Positions 33,415 to 43,277 are shown, numbered from the stretch's first letter. The stretch: 64,000 bases of DNA from QKTW01 sp052161885 (GCA_052161885.1 CP197396.1:3968001-4032000), one strand, 5' to 3'. The notes: generated by a model not told the origin, from the sequence alone. Made by a program: numbers and translations.

Positions 33415-34512
33415 ATGAAACGTATATTCAATATAGTCTTGCTCATGGGGGCCGCAATACTGCTGACGACTGCTGGCTGTAAGAAGGACGAGACCAAGAC
33501 AAAATATAATGCCTCAAATGCGAAAGCAACCCTTACTTCTTCTGCTTCTTCTGTAGTGCTTACTGCTGCAGATGCTGCAGAGCAGGTAATTGCGTTCTCA
33601 TGGGCGAGGGTAGATTTTGGCTATAATGCTGTTGTGTCTTACAGCCTGCAATTTGATGTTCCCGCAGATAGTTTCAAAACGCCGCAGACAAAAGCGATCG
33701 GAACAAATGTCTATACACAGGGATACAGTGTAGGAGACATAAATCAACTTGCAATCGGTTTAAATATGCTGCCGGATTCTGTATCTGTACTGGCAGTGCG
33801 CCTGGTAGCCCAGGTAAATGAATTTGGCGGTGCCACAGCAGGCCTTGCCCCGGTGTATTCACAGCCTGTAGATATTAAGGTGAAACCATACACTACAGTA
33901 AAGGTTTATCCTGCATTATATGTGCCGGGCGACTACCAGGGCTGGGATCCGGGCAGTGCGCCAAGCATTCTTTCGCTCAATTCAGACAGCAAGTATGAAG
34001 GGTATATATACATTAAAGCAGGTACGCTTGAATTTAAGTTTACTACTAAAAGAGACTGGTCAGGCACCAACTTCGGGCTCGACGGAACATCTACAACGAC
34101 TGGTGTCGTGACATCAGGCTTATTGAGTACCAACGGGGGTGCAGGTAACCTGAAAGTGCCCGGAGAAGCATACTACAAGATTAATGTAGATACTGCAGCG
34201 CATACCTTTAGTCTTGCATCAACAAACTGGGGTGTAATCGGCGATGCCACACCGCAGGGATGGAATGCCAGCACACCAATGACTTATGATGCTTCGAGCC
34301 AGACGTGGATTGCAGACCCGGTTCAGCTTACCGTGGGCGCAATTAAGTTCCGTGCCAACGACGCATGGGATTACAATTACGGGTACGATGCACAGAACAA
34401 TTTTGTGTTCAATTCACCCAACAATATACCGGTTACGGTTGCGGGCAGCTATAAAATAACGCTCGATCTCAGCAACCCTGCACACTACACATTTAAACTG
34501 GATAAACATTAA
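33415..34512 (+). CDS. susE: SusE/SusF-like surface starch-binding lipoprotein
   Basis: 365 residues with a lipoprotein signal (lipobox before Cys21, TTAGC) and an acidic start CKKDETK. An N-terminal Ig-like SusE domain (about 35-150, TLTSSASSVVLTAADAAEQVIAFSW) is followed by two SusE/F-type starch-binding modules (about 165-260 and 265-365; ALYVPGDYQGWDPGSAP and WGVIGDATPQGWNASTPM, each with the W pattern expected to stack on glucose rings). It stores or presents starch at the cell surface. It is 39 bp after susD. Confidence 0.9.
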   Translation: MKRIFNIVLLMGAAILLTTAGCKKDETKTKYNASNAKATLTSSASSVVLTAADAAEQVIAFSWARVDFGYNAVVSYSLQFDVPADSFKTPQTKAIGTNVYTQGYSVGDINQLAIGLNMLPDSVSVLAVRLVAQVNEFGGATAGLAPVYSQPVDIKVKPYTTVKVYPALYVPGDYQGWDPGSAPSILSLNSDSKYEGYIYIKAGTLEFKFTTKRDWSGTNFGLDGTSTTTGVVTSGLLSTNGGAGNLKVPGEAYYKINVDTAAHTFSLASTNWGVIGDATPQGWNASTPMTYDASSQTWIADPVQLTVGAIKFRANDAWDYNYGYDAQNNFVFNSPNNIPVTVAGSYKITLDLSNPAHYTFKLDKH

Positions 34513-34540
34513 AGAGGCTTCTTTCATACAGGTGTTAAAT

Positions 34541-34582
34541 AAGAAAGGGACTTCTGTGCTGGTCACAGGAGTTCCTTCTTCC
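34541..34582 (+). terminator. Imperfect hairpin after susE, possible attenuator
   Basis: A long imperfect stem (34541-34558 with 34564-34580, around AAGAAAGG and CCTTCTT) with a T-rich but broken tail. Its place between susE and the glycosidase genes would let lipoprotein and enzyme levels differ. Confidence 0.4.
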
Positions 34583-34656
34583 GTTATAGATACAACTACA
34601 ACATATTCGCTTTGTGCAAAAACATAGCAGGAATATTATTCAGAATCAGATCAGTC

Positions 34657-37119
34657 ATGCTTAGAAAATTAAGGTTTACGGCAGTCTTTTTAGTTATTTC
34701 TTTTGCAGTTGTATATGGCCAGGACAGCCCGGTGCGTGGTGTCGGCAATATACATGACGCAGCCATAGGAAGTAACAAAGTAGACATTACCACAGATAAT
34801 GCATTTGTTTCCGTAACTGTTTACCGGCCGGATATTATAAGAGTCCGCATGGACAAGCATAAACTGCAGCGGGACTTTTCTTACGCAGTTATAGCCGCAC
34901 CTGATGAACAGGCGAAGGCTACCATTACACAGGATAATACTGCCATTACGATCACCACAGATTCGTTGAAAGCAGTCATTCATAAAACACCTTTTTCCAT
35001 TGCCTTCTATACGCCGCAAGGTGTGCTGATCAATGAGGATGAAAAGGGACTTACTACCAGCTGGATCGGCGAAGAAGTAACCACCTATAAGAAAATGCAG
35101 GATGGTGAGCGCTTCATTGGCCTCGGAGAAAAGACAGGAAACCTGGACCGAAGGGGCAACGGCTATACCAACTGGAACACAGATGCATTTGGCTACAGTG
35201 CCAACCAGGATCCGATATATTCCACCATCCCGTTTTACATAGGCATTCATCACAACGTACAGTACGGGATATTCATGGATAATACTTACCAGAGCGATTT
35301 TAACTTCGGTGCCAGTAACGACCGGTTCTCTTCATTTGGTGCACGTGGCGGAGAAATGAATTATTACTTTATCTACAACAGCAGCGTAGCTGGATTGATA
35401 AAAACATACACGCATCTTACCGGCCGCATGAAAATGCCGCCGTTGTGGTCGCTCGGATACCAGCAGAACCGCTACAGCTACTATCCTGAAGCAGAAGTGC
35501 TGCGTATAGCACAGACGCTGAGAGAAAAGAAAATACCTTCTGATGGTATTACCCTAGATATCCATTACATGGATGCCTACAAGCTGTTTACCTGGAACAA
35601 AGAACGTTTCCCCAATCCCAAAGGACTTACCGACAAGCTCAATGCTATGGGCTTTAAAACCACAGTGATCGTAGATCCGGGCATAAAAAAGGAGAGCGGC
35701 TACGGAGTATATGAACGGGGTATTAAAGACGATATTTTCATTAAGTACAGCGACGGTCAATATTATACAGGACAAGTATGGCCCGGCTGGTGCCACTTCC
35801 CGGATTTTACAAGAGAGAAAGCGCGCAACTGGTGGAAGAACGAAATAAAAACATATGCGGGTGCCGGCGTGGCCGGTATCTGGAATGATATGAATGAAAT
35901 TGCCACCTGGGGTCAGAAAATGCCCAACAACGTACTTTTTGATTTTGATGGCAAAACAACTACGCACCAGGAAGCGCACAATGTGTTTGGTATGCAGATG
36001 GCGCGCAGCAGCTTTGAAGGATATAAGCAGGCATTGAATGGTAAACGACCATTTGTACTTACACGTGCCGGTTATGCCGGTCTGCAGCGTTACTCTGCCA
36101 TCTGGACGGGAGACAACCGCTCTGAGGATGATCATATGCTGGCAGGTGTGCGGTTGCTGAACAGTCTCGGCGTAAGTGGTGTTCCTTTTACCGGTATGGA
36201 TATTGGCGGCTTTACCGGCGGGCCTTCTGTAAACCTGTTTATACGCTGGATGCAGATTGGCGCATTTATTCCTTACTACAGGAATCACACCGCTGTTAAT
36301 ACACCATCCTCCGAGCCATGGACGCACGGCGAAGAAGCGCTGGAGATCACGCGCAACTTTGTGAACCTTCGTTACAAAATGCTGCCTTACCTGTACTCAC
36401 ATTTTTATGAGGCTACAAAAAATGGTATGCCTGTCAACCGTACGCTGGCTATCGAATATGCACACGATGATAAAATATACGATGGCAATTACCAGAATCA
36501 GTACCTGTTTGGCAAATCACTGATGGTACTGCCTGTTGCTGGCAATGCAGGTTTCTGCAAGGCTTATTTCCCTAAAGGAAAGTGGTACAATTTCTATACG
36601 GGTGAACTGCAGGACGGCAACTCAGAAAAAATACTACCGCTGGAGATAAATAAACTGCCGTTGTATGCACGTGGTGGCGGTATTATCACCATGCAGTCAT
36701 TAATACAATCTACATCCGAGAAACCAGGAGATACAATGACCGTGTATGTTTATAAAGGTGATGAGCCGAATAAATTTACCTACTACGAAGATGATGGCGA
36801 AACGTATAACTATGAAAACGGGTCATATTACAAACGTACCATAACATTTGACCCCGCGGCAAAAACGATTACGTTCGGCGATGCGGAAGGGTCACTGACT
36901 TCAAAATTTAAAGTATTGAAAGTGGTGTTTACAGGCTTTGGAAATATGAGCGGCGCTAAAGTGAACGACCACGGTGCAGAGGTAAAAGATGAACTGTTGT
37001 CATTCCTTACACCCGTTTCCCGCTTTGATCCGCAGGGCGCAAGCAACCCGGTGGAAGGCTACCATGCTGCGGTTATAACAGTAAAAAATGATAATAGTAA
37101 AATAGTTTTCGGATTTTAA
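34657..37119 (+). CDS. Glycoside hydrolase family 31 alpha-glucosidase
   Basis: About 820 residues from MLRKLRFTAVF, with a signal peptide ending VVYGQ, so it is periplasmic or exported. GH31 motifs are the catalytic nucleophile Asp in GIWNDMNEIA (about residue 410), acid/base Asp in TGDNRSEDDH, plus ITLDIHYMD, WPGWCHFPDFT and GVPFTGMDIGG. It hydrolyses alpha-1,4 (and possibly alpha-1,6) glucosides of malto-oligosaccharides from the non-reducing end, the role SusB (GH97) plays in B. thetaiotaomicron. ATG 34657 is chosen because the signal peptide starts there; the longer form from 34612 begins with unrelated residues. The stop overlaps the next ATG (TAATG). Confidence 0.95.
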   Translation: MLRKLRFTAVFLVISFAVVYGQDSPVRGVGNIHDAAIGSNKVDITTDNAFVSVTVYRPDIIRVRMDKHKLQRDFSYAVIAAPDEQAKATITQDNTAITITTDSLKAVIHKTPFSIAFYTPQGVLINEDEKGLTTSWIGEEVTTYKKMQDGERFIGLGEKTGNLDRRGNGYTNWNTDAFGYSANQDPIYSTIPFYIGIHHNVQYGIFMDNTYQSDFNFGASNDRFSSFGARGGEMNYYFIYNSSVAGLIKTYTHLTGRMKMPPLWSLGYQQNRYSYYPEAEVLRIAQTLREKKIPSDGITLDIHYMDAYKLFTWNKERFPNPKGLTDKLNAMGFKTTVIVDPGIKKESGYGVYERGIKDDIFIKYSDGQYYTGQVWPGWCHFPDFTREKARNWWKNEIKTYAGAGVAGIWNDMNEIATWGQKMPNNVLFDFDGKTTTHQEAHNVFGMQMARSSFEGYKQALNGKRPFVLTRAGYAGLQRYSAIWTGDNRSEDDHMLAGVRLLNSLGVSGVPFTGMDIGGFTGGPSVNLFIRWMQIGAFIPYYRNHTAVNTPSSEPWTHGEEALEITRNFVNLRYKMLPYLYSHFYEATKNGMPVNRTLAIEYAHDDKIYDGNYQNQYLFGKSLMVLPVAGNAGFCKAYFPKGKWYNFYTGELQDGNSEKILPLEINKLPLYARGGGIITMQSLIQSTSEKPGDTMTVYVYKGDEPNKFTYYEDDGETYNYENGSYYKRTITFDPAAKTITFGDAEGSLTSKFKVLKVVFTGFGNMSGAKVNDHGAEVKDELLSFLTPVSRFDPQGASNPVEGYHAAVITVKNDNSKIVFGF

Positions 37120-38993
37120 TGAAATACGGTATTTCAGGCAAGATGCGGAAGATCATACCTGTACTGGCAATGTCTATGGCCATGTGCAAAGGTGTGTGTG
37201 CACAAGTAGTACAGGTAAAACGGGTAGAGCCGCTTAACTGGTGGACAGGTATGAAGAACAGCCAGGTTCAGCTGCTTGTTTACGGTGAGCATATAGGTTC
37301 TGCTCATGTGCAGATGAATTATCCCGGTGTTGTGCTCAGAGGTGTGCACCAGGTGGAGAATCCCAACTATCTTTTTGTAGACCTGGATATTTCTCCGCTG
37401 GCAAAGCCGGGATTTATTCATCTGATGTTTTCTTCAGGTAAAGATGCCGCAACTTACGACTTCGAGTTAAAAGCACGTACCCCACGTGCAGGGCGCAATA
37501 TGGGCGTCACCCAGGCCGATATCATTTATCTCATTATGCCCGATCGTTTTTCGAACGGAGACGTGGCAAATGATAAAATAGCCGGTATGCAGGAGCAAAC
37601 GCTGGATCGGGACTCTATGTATTACCGCCATGGCGGCGATATACAAGGTGTGATAAATCATCTTGACTATCTGAAAAATGCAGGCATTACTGCTATCTGG
37701 ATGACGCCTGAAATAGAAAACGATATGCCGCATGCATCTTATCACGGTTATGCAGCAACAGATCTGTATAAAATAGATCCGCGTTATGGCACAAACGAGT
37801 TATACAGGTCTTACGTGGAACAGGCACATAATAAAGGCCTGAAGGTAATTAAAGATGTAGTGCCTAATCATTGCGGTACGGAACATTGGTTTATCAAAGA
37901 CATGCCCATGAAAGAGTGGGTGAATCAATGGCCGGTATATACCAATACCAATTATCGCGATCAGCCTGTTATGGACCCGCATGCATCTGAAGCTGACCGG
38001 AAAAAAATGACAGACGGATGGTTTGTGCCCACCATGGCAGATATGAACGAACGCAACCCTTATGTGGCAAAATATCTCACACAAAACTATATCTGGTGGC
38101 TGGAGTACGCAGGTATCGACGGATTGAGAATAGACACTTACCCGTACAATGACCCTGTATTTATGGCATCATGGGCGCAGGCCGTTAAAAAAGAATATCC
38201 CGACGTAAGCATCTTTGGCGAAACGCTGGTGAACAGTGTGCCGGAACTGGTATTTTTTACAGAGGGTAATACCGCTAATCGCGGTTTTGATACCCATCTG
38301 CCCGGTGTAACCGATGTACAGGTGAAAGATGCTATCTACGAAGCCGTAAATGGTAAGCCTGGCTGGAACGATGGTGTGAACAGATTGTACAGTATCCTGG
38401 CACAGGATTTTCTGTATAAAGACCCCACAAGAAATGTGATCTTCATGGATAACCATGATATGAGCCGTTTTTACTCCATGGTGAATGAAGATTTTGGCAA
38501 ATACAAAGCGGCACTGGCTTTACTGCTTACGATGCGCGGGATTCCACAGGTTTATTACGGAACAGAAATACTCATGAAAAACTTCTCCGATCCGGATGGT
38601 AAAGTGCGTGAAGATTTTAAAGGTGGCTGGCAAGGAGATAAAACTGATAAGTTTACTTCTGGCGGCAGAACTGCGCAGGAAAACGAGGCTTTCAGCTACT
38701 TTAAAAACCTGGCAACTTATCGCAGTCACTCCGGAGCATTGCAGCATGGGAAGCTGATGCAGTATGTACCGGAAAACAACGTCTACGTTTATTTCCGCTA
38801 CGATGCGCAGCAAACAGTAATGATCGCATTCAATTCCGGGGATAAAGATGCGGTACTGAAAGCTACTTCATTTGAAGAGCGCACAAAAGGTTTTACAAAA
38901 GCAAAAAATATTATCGATCATACAGAAGTGCCGGATATAAGCAATATCTCCGTTCCTGCAAAGACGGTGAAAATATTTGAATTGATCCGGTAA
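37119..38993 (+). CDS. susA: GH13 neopullulanase/cyclomaltodextrinase (SusA-like)
   Basis: 624 residues: a signal peptide (to about 28, CKGVCAQ), an N-terminal cyclomaltodextrinase-type Ig domain (about 30-125, NWWTGMKNSQVQLLVYG), then the GH13 barrel. The four conserved regions are DVVPNHCG, GLRIDTYPYND (nucleophile Asp), IFGETL (acid/base Glu) and FMDNHDMSR. The C-terminal domain is short. It breaks malto-oligosaccharides, cyclodextrins or pullulan in the periplasm. It is translationally coupled to the GH31 gene by a shared A (TAATG). SusA is the closest known role. Confidence 0.93.
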   Translation: MKYGISGKMRKIIPVLAMSMAMCKGVCAQVVQVKRVEPLNWWTGMKNSQVQLLVYGEHIGSAHVQMNYPGVVLRGVHQVENPNYLFVDLDISPLAKPGFIHLMFSSGKDAATYDFELKARTPRAGRNMGVTQADIIYLIMPDRFSNGDVANDKIAGMQEQTLDRDSMYYRHGGDIQGVINHLDYLKNAGITAIWMTPEIENDMPHASYHGYAATDLYKIDPRYGTNELYRSYVEQAHNKGLKVIKDVVPNHCGTEHWFIKDMPMKEWVNQWPVYTNTNYRDQPVMDPHASEADRKKMTDGWFVPTMADMNERNPYVAKYLTQNYIWWLEYAGIDGLRIDTYPYNDPVFMASWAQAVKKEYPDVSIFGETLVNSVPELVFFTEGNTANRGFDTHLPGVTDVQVKDAIYEAVNGKPGWNDGVNRLYSILAQDFLYKDPTRNVIFMDNHDMSRFYSMVNEDFGKYKAALALLLTMRGIPQVYYGTEILMKNFSDPDGKVREDFKGGWQGDKTDKFTSGGRTAQENEAFSYFKNLATYRSHSGALQHGKLMQYVPENNVYVYFRYDAQQTVMIAFNSGDKDAVLKATSFEERTKGFTKAKNIIDHTEVPDISNISVPAKTVKIFELIR

Positions 38994-39024
38994 TTTTTTA
39001 ATCAGTACCCGCAAATTGTTACTT

Positions 39025-41859
39025 ATGAAAAAGTTTTTCTTCGCACTGATATGCCTGATGGGCGCAGTGATGGTACGTGCACAAGTAACCACAGTTCCGG
39101 CATTTCCTGTAGACAGTGCAGGCAATGTAACCATTACGTTTAATGCTGCACAGGGAAACCAGGGCCTTATGGGTTACACCGGTGATGTGTATATTCATAC
39201 AGGTGTGGTATTGCAGGGCACAAGCGGCTGGAGCAATGTGGTTACCACATGGGGCGTTGCCAATAATGCATGGAAGATGACGCCATTGGGCAATAACCAG
39301 TATTCTTACACCATTACAAATATCCGCGGCTGGTATGGAGTTACAGCGGGACAGGTAATAGATAGCCTGGCTATGGTTTTTCGTGATGCAGGCGGTAATA
39401 CTGTAGGCCGTGCAACCGGCGGAGGTGATATTTATGTGAAAGTAGTGCAGCCGGGAGGTTTATCTGCACAGTTCTCTGTACCCGCGCAAAAGCCGTACTT
39501 CAAGCAACAGGCACAGACACTCAATACCACATTTACCTGCTCGCAGGCAGCGACGGTAAGTATCTATGAAGACAATGTGCTGAAAAGTACCACTGCTAAC
39601 ACAACCACTGTAAACACTTCTTTTACCGGTACGCCTGGTGTGCATTGGGTAAAAGGTGTTGCAGTAAGGAATGCAATAGCGGTAACAGATTCTTTTTATT
39701 ATGTAAATATTCCGGCAACGGCAATTGCAGCACTCCCTGCAGGTGCACATGATGGTGTAAACTATAACAGCAATGGCAGCGTGACGCTGGTATTGGTAGC
39801 GCCACATAAAAACAATGTGTGTGTAGTAGGGGAGTTTAATAACTGGGTTGCAGATACTGCATACTTTATGAAAAATACACCGGACAGCTCGCGCTGGTGG
39901 ATTACACTTTCCGGTCTGTCATCGCCGCATCAGTATGCTTACCAATATATAGCAGATGGCAGTATAAAAGTTGCAGATCCATATACCAACCTGGTACTGG
40001 ACCCTGATAACGATCAGTACATACCGGCTTCTGTTTATCCCAATCTCAAAGCATACCCGACAGGGAAAACGACCGGTATTGTGTCAGTGCTGGAAACCGG
40101 CAAAACACCTTATAACTGGACAGCAACCGGTTATCAGAAACCCGATAAAAGTAACCTGGTTATTTACGAATTGCTGGTACGTGATTTTGTATACACACAT
40201 AGCTACCAGCAGTTAAAGGATACGATCGCTTACCTGAAGCGCCTTGGCATTAATGCGATAGAGCTGATGCCTGTAAATGAATTTGAAGGAAACATAAGCT
40301 GGGGCTACAATCCGTCCTTTTATTTTGCACCTGATAAATACTATGGCACTGCAGATGCGCTCAAAGCATTTATTGATGCGTGCCATGCAGAAAATATTGC
40401 TGTGATCATGGACATGGTATTAAACCATTCCTTCGAACAGTCGCCGATGTGCCAGTTGTACTGGGACGCGACCAATGGCTGGCCGGCAACAAACAACCCG
40501 TGGTTCAACAGTGATTGTAACCCTTCTGTGCCGGGCTATCAGGGCAAGCATCCTTATGGTGTAGGGTACGATATTAATCACGAAAGTCCTTATACCCGTA
40601 AGTTTGTAAGCGATGTAGTGCATTACTGGGTAAGCGAGTTTAAGATAGACGGTTACCGCTTTGATCTGTCCAAAGGATTTACGCAGAAGTATACCGGCGA
40701 CAGTGTGGCGGCATGGGGTGCTTACGATTCTTCGCGTGTTGCCATCTGGAAAGCTTATACAGATTCTATCCGCGCACTGGATACTTCAACATACATAATA
40801 CTGGAACATTTTGCAGATAACTCAGAAGAAACGGTGCTGGCCAATTATGGTATGATGCCGTGGGGCAATATGGCTTATGCCTATCAGCAGGATGGCATGG
40901 GTTATCCAGCCAGCGGTGGTGATGTCAGTGGGGTCAGCTACCAGCAGCGTGGCTGGAGTAAACCTAATCTTGTGGGTTATATGGAAAGCCACGATGAGGA
41001 ACGTGTGATGTATAAATGTGAGCAGTACGGTGCATCATCCGGGAACTATAATATCAAGAATATAAATACCGGGCTGGACCGGATAAAACTGAATGCAACT
41101 TTCTTCTTTACAGTACCCGGCCCTAAAATGATATGGCAGTTCGGGGAGCTCGGTTATGATTCCAGTATCAATTCGGGCGGTGGACGTACTGATCCCAAAG
41201 CTATGCTGTGGCAGTATTACAGCGATCCGGTACGGGGCGCTTTGTACCAGCATTTCCGTTCGCTGATAAACCTGAAAGTACAATATCCGCAGGCTATGAA
41301 CACCACACAGTATACTATGAGTACCGGCAGTACAGCATTGCGCTCTATTTATCTCAATGATACAAGTATGCAGGTGACCGTGCTGGGTAATTTCGGAACG
41401 TCGGCCGCGTCTATCAGTGCTGCTTTTCAACATACAGGCTGGTGGTATAATTTCTTCACAGGGGATTCTCTCAATGTCACATCTACACCAATGTCTGTTA
41501 ATCTGCAGGCTGGGGAATACAGACTCTATTTGTCAAAACGCACGGCCCTGTCTCTGAATACTACTGCTGTAAATGAAACAAATAAAGAAGCAGGGAAAGT
41601 GCAGCTGTTCCAGAACTATCCGAATCCGTTCGCTAACACTTCAACAGTAGCATTTTACCTGCCGGCAAAGGATAAGGTGCGTCTTGAGATGAGAGATATT
41701 ACCGGTAAGCTCGTTGATGTAATTGCAGACGCAAACTTTAATCCTGGCAGCTATACGTTTGATCTTACAGGCTCAAAGCTTGGTGCGGGCATATATTTTA
41801 TCTCTCTTACCACGGCTAACGGTGCGAGAGAAACAATAAAGATTAATGTGCTGAAATAG
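39025..41859 (+). CDS. Secreted multidomain GH13 alpha-amylase with T9SS sorting domain
   Basis: 944 residues from MKKFFFALICL, with a signal peptide ending VRAQ. Order of parts: an N-terminal beta domain (about 25-145), an Ig-like domain (about 150-235), a CBM48-like starch module (about 245-345, VCVVGEFNNWVADTAYFM), a GH13 catalytic barrel (about 370-760) with MDMVLNHSF, DGYRFDLSKG (nucleophile Asp), IILEHFADN (Glu) and ESHDEER, and a C-terminal type IX sorting domain (about 865-944, LFQNYPNPFANTSTV to GIYFISL). It is thus exported and anchored or released by T9SS, unlike the lipoprotein SusG. It starts polymer degradation outside the cell. Confidence 0.93.
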   Translation: MKKFFFALICLMGAVMVRAQVTTVPAFPVDSAGNVTITFNAAQGNQGLMGYTGDVYIHTGVVLQGTSGWSNVVTTWGVANNAWKMTPLGNNQYSYTITNIRGWYGVTAGQVIDSLAMVFRDAGGNTVGRATGGGDIYVKVVQPGGLSAQFSVPAQKPYFKQQAQTLNTTFTCSQAATVSIYEDNVLKSTTANTTTVNTSFTGTPGVHWVKGVAVRNAIAVTDSFYYVNIPATAIAALPAGAHDGVNYNSNGSVTLVLVAPHKNNVCVVGEFNNWVADTAYFMKNTPDSSRWWITLSGLSSPHQYAYQYIADGSIKVADPYTNLVLDPDNDQYIPASVYPNLKAYPTGKTTGIVSVLETGKTPYNWTATGYQKPDKSNLVIYELLVRDFVYTHSYQQLKDTIAYLKRLGINAIELMPVNEFEGNISWGYNPSFYFAPDKYYGTADALKAFIDACHAENIAVIMDMVLNHSFEQSPMCQLYWDATNGWPATNNPWFNSDCNPSVPGYQGKHPYGVGYDINHESPYTRKFVSDVVHYWVSEFKIDGYRFDLSKGFTQKYTGDSVAAWGAYDSSRVAIWKAYTDSIRALDTSTYIILEHFADNSEETVLANYGMMPWGNMAYAYQQDGMGYPASGGDVSGVSYQQRGWSKPNLVGYMESHDEERVMYKCEQYGASSGNYNIKNINTGLDRIKLNATFFFTVPGPKMIWQFGELGYDSSINSGGGRTDPKAMLWQYYSDPVRGALYQHFRSLINLKVQYPQAMNTTQYTMSTGSTALRSIYLNDTSMQVTVLGNFGTSAASISAAFQHTGWWYNFFTGDSLNVTSTPMSVNLQAGEYRLYLSKRTALSLNTTAVNETNKEAGKVQLFQNYPNPFANTSTVAFYLPAKDKVRLEMRDITGKLVDVIADANFNPGSYTFDLTGSKLGAGIYFISLTTANGARETIKINVLK

Positions 41860-41875
41860 CTTTGGTGTTACTGCA

Positions 41876-41915
41876 GTTACAGAACAGGCCGCCATATGGT
41901 GGCCTGTTCTGTAAC
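41876..41915. terminator. Long perfect inverted repeat between convergent genes
   Basis: The 15-bp arms GTTACAGAACAGGCC/GGCCTGTTCTGTAAC are perfect, and the 10-base centre contains the palindrome CCATATGG. There is no T tract on either side. It is probably a bidirectional transcription stop or RNA-stabilising hairpin for the amylase and lactonase transcripts. Confidence 0.6.
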
Positions 41916-41935
41916 TTATAAATAGATCAGGTGGT

Positions 41936-43018
41936 TTAGCCTGCTACTACCAGCGTAAGACAAACGGGTGCCGGCACTTTTATTTCTTTGCCCGTATGTG
42001 TTAATCTCCCTGTATGTTCATCTCGGCTGAAGATTTGTATATCGTCACTATCCTGGTGTGCAATAAGTACAAATTTTCCATCCGGAGTAAGTATAAAATT
42101 GCGGGGCGTCTTTCCACGTGTTGAAACAGCTTCGATAAAATTAAGTGTGCCGTTTTTGGGGTCGATTGAAAATGCGGTGATCTCATTGGCTGACCCCCTG
42201 TTGCTTGCGTAGAGATGTTTCCCGTCCGGACTTACCAGGATTTCCGCAGCACTGTTCTCTCCTTTAAAATCATCAGATGTTATACTGATTGTTTGTACAT
42301 GCTCTAACCTGTTGTCTGCAAAAAAGTACACAGTAATGGTCGCATCCAGTTCCTGTACCAGGTAGGCATATTGACCGTCGGGTGCAAAGACGAAATGCCT
42401 TGGGCCGGCACCGGGCTGTACTGCTTCGGTAAATACATAGCTCAGCGGAGCGTCTGCAGAGGATGCATTGTAATTGTATGCCTGTAATGTGTCTGTGCCG
42501 AGGTCTGCGGTGAAAAGCAGGTCGTAGCCCGGAGAAAGCACAGCACTGTGCACATGTGCCCGTTCCTGCCGCTCAGTATTTATGCTGCGTCCCTCATGCT
42601 GTATCACCTGTATGGGATGCAGGTTGCCGTCCGGAAGTATGTCGGCAACTTCCAGGCTGCCGCTGGTGTAATTGGATATAAACAATCGCTTTCCTTCTTT
42701 GTCTGTGCTCAGGTGACAGGGATGTACGCCCCCGGATGCTACCTGGCCTATATATTGCATAGAACCATCAGCAGCGTTGTAATGAAATGAGCTTACATGG
42801 TCTGATGGTGTTTGTCCGGACTCATTTACCGCAAATACAAAGCGCCTGTCCGGAGATGTGATGAGATAAGAGGGATTGGCTACATTACGGATCACATGCT
42901 TTAACGTTGAATCTGCAGTCTCGCAATTAAAATCGTAAACATAGATGCCTTCGCTTTCGCCACTGGTATATGTGCCCACCAGCAGGTGGTATGAATTCGT
43001 TGTGCTCTGATTATTCAT
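41936..43018 (-). CDS. Lactonase-family seven-bladed propeller (6-phosphogluconolactonase-like)
   Basis: 360 residues from MNNQSTTNSYHLLVGTYT. Propeller signatures include GIYVYDFN, NPSYLITSPDRRFVFAVNE, GGVHPCHLSTDKEGKRLFISNYTSG, AHVHSAVLSPGYDLLFTADLGTD, GAGPRHFVFAPDGQYAYLVQEL and SRGKTPRNFILTPDGKFVLIAHQ. The family includes the Pgl-type 6-phosphogluconolactonase and many sugar lactonases. It lacks a signal peptide, so it is cytoplasmic. Opening of an aldonolactone would connect it to the SDR and dehydratase genes at 22-25 kb (inference). The upstream extension to 43081 runs into the neighbouring gene and is rejected. Confidence 0.85.
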   Translation of the reverse strand: MNNQSTTNSYHLLVGTYTSGESEGIYVYDFNCETADSTLKHVIRNVANPSYLITSPDRRFVFAVNESGQTPSDHVSSFHYNAADGSMQYIGQVASGGVHPCHLSTDKEGKRLFISNYTSGSLEVADILPDGNLHPIQVIQHEGRSINTERQERAHVHSAVLSPGYDLLFTADLGTDTLQAYNYNASSADAPLSYVFTEAVQPGAGPRHFVFAPDGQYAYLVQELDATITVYFFADNRLEHVQTISITSDDFKGENSAAEILVSPDGKHLYASNRGSANEITAFSIDPKNGTLNFIEAVSTRGKTPRNFILTPDGKFVLIAHQDSDDIQIFSRDEHTGRLTHTGKEIKVPAPVCLTLVVAG

Positions 43019-43031
43019 GATCCGATACTTT

Positions 43032-43277
43032 TTATGCAGCCGGTTGTTGTCGCTGTTCGAGCAATCCCATCTGCATGGCAATTTTTACAAGCCCGGCAGT
43101 GTTTTTTACATCCAGCTTCTGCAATATACTGTAGCGATGGTTTTCTGCCGTACGGAACGAAATAAAAAGTTTGTCGGCAATTTCCTGCGTAGTATTAGTA
43201 TGTTCTGCCACGATCAGTCGCAGCACTTCTTTTCCCCGGTAGTAAGTCCGGGCATCACCTGTTGATACGCGAAACAA
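43032..43277 (-). CDS. Lone LuxR-type helix-turn-helix protein (possibly truncated)
   Basis: 81 residues that are almost entirely a LuxR/NarL DNA-binding domain: GKEVLRLIVAEHTNTTQEIADKLF, SFRTAENHRYSILQKLDV, KNTAGLVKIAMQMGLL. No receiver or sensor domain precedes it. The frame is closed by TAA upstream, and the only start near the domain is TTG 43277, so it is either a small stand-alone regulator or the 3' remnant of a larger one. It ends 13 bp before the lactonase start on the same strand and could be co-transcribed with it. Confidence 0.65.
   Translation of the reverse strand: MFRVSTGDARTYYRGKEVLRLIVAEHTNTTQEIADKLFISFRTAENHRYSILQKLDVKNTAGLVKIAMQMGLLEQRQQPAA

Noticed and set aside
35554..36327. 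257-residue minus-strand ORF inside the GH31 gene
   Set aside because: Antisense shadow; the GH31 catalytic motifs on the plus strand are unambiguous.
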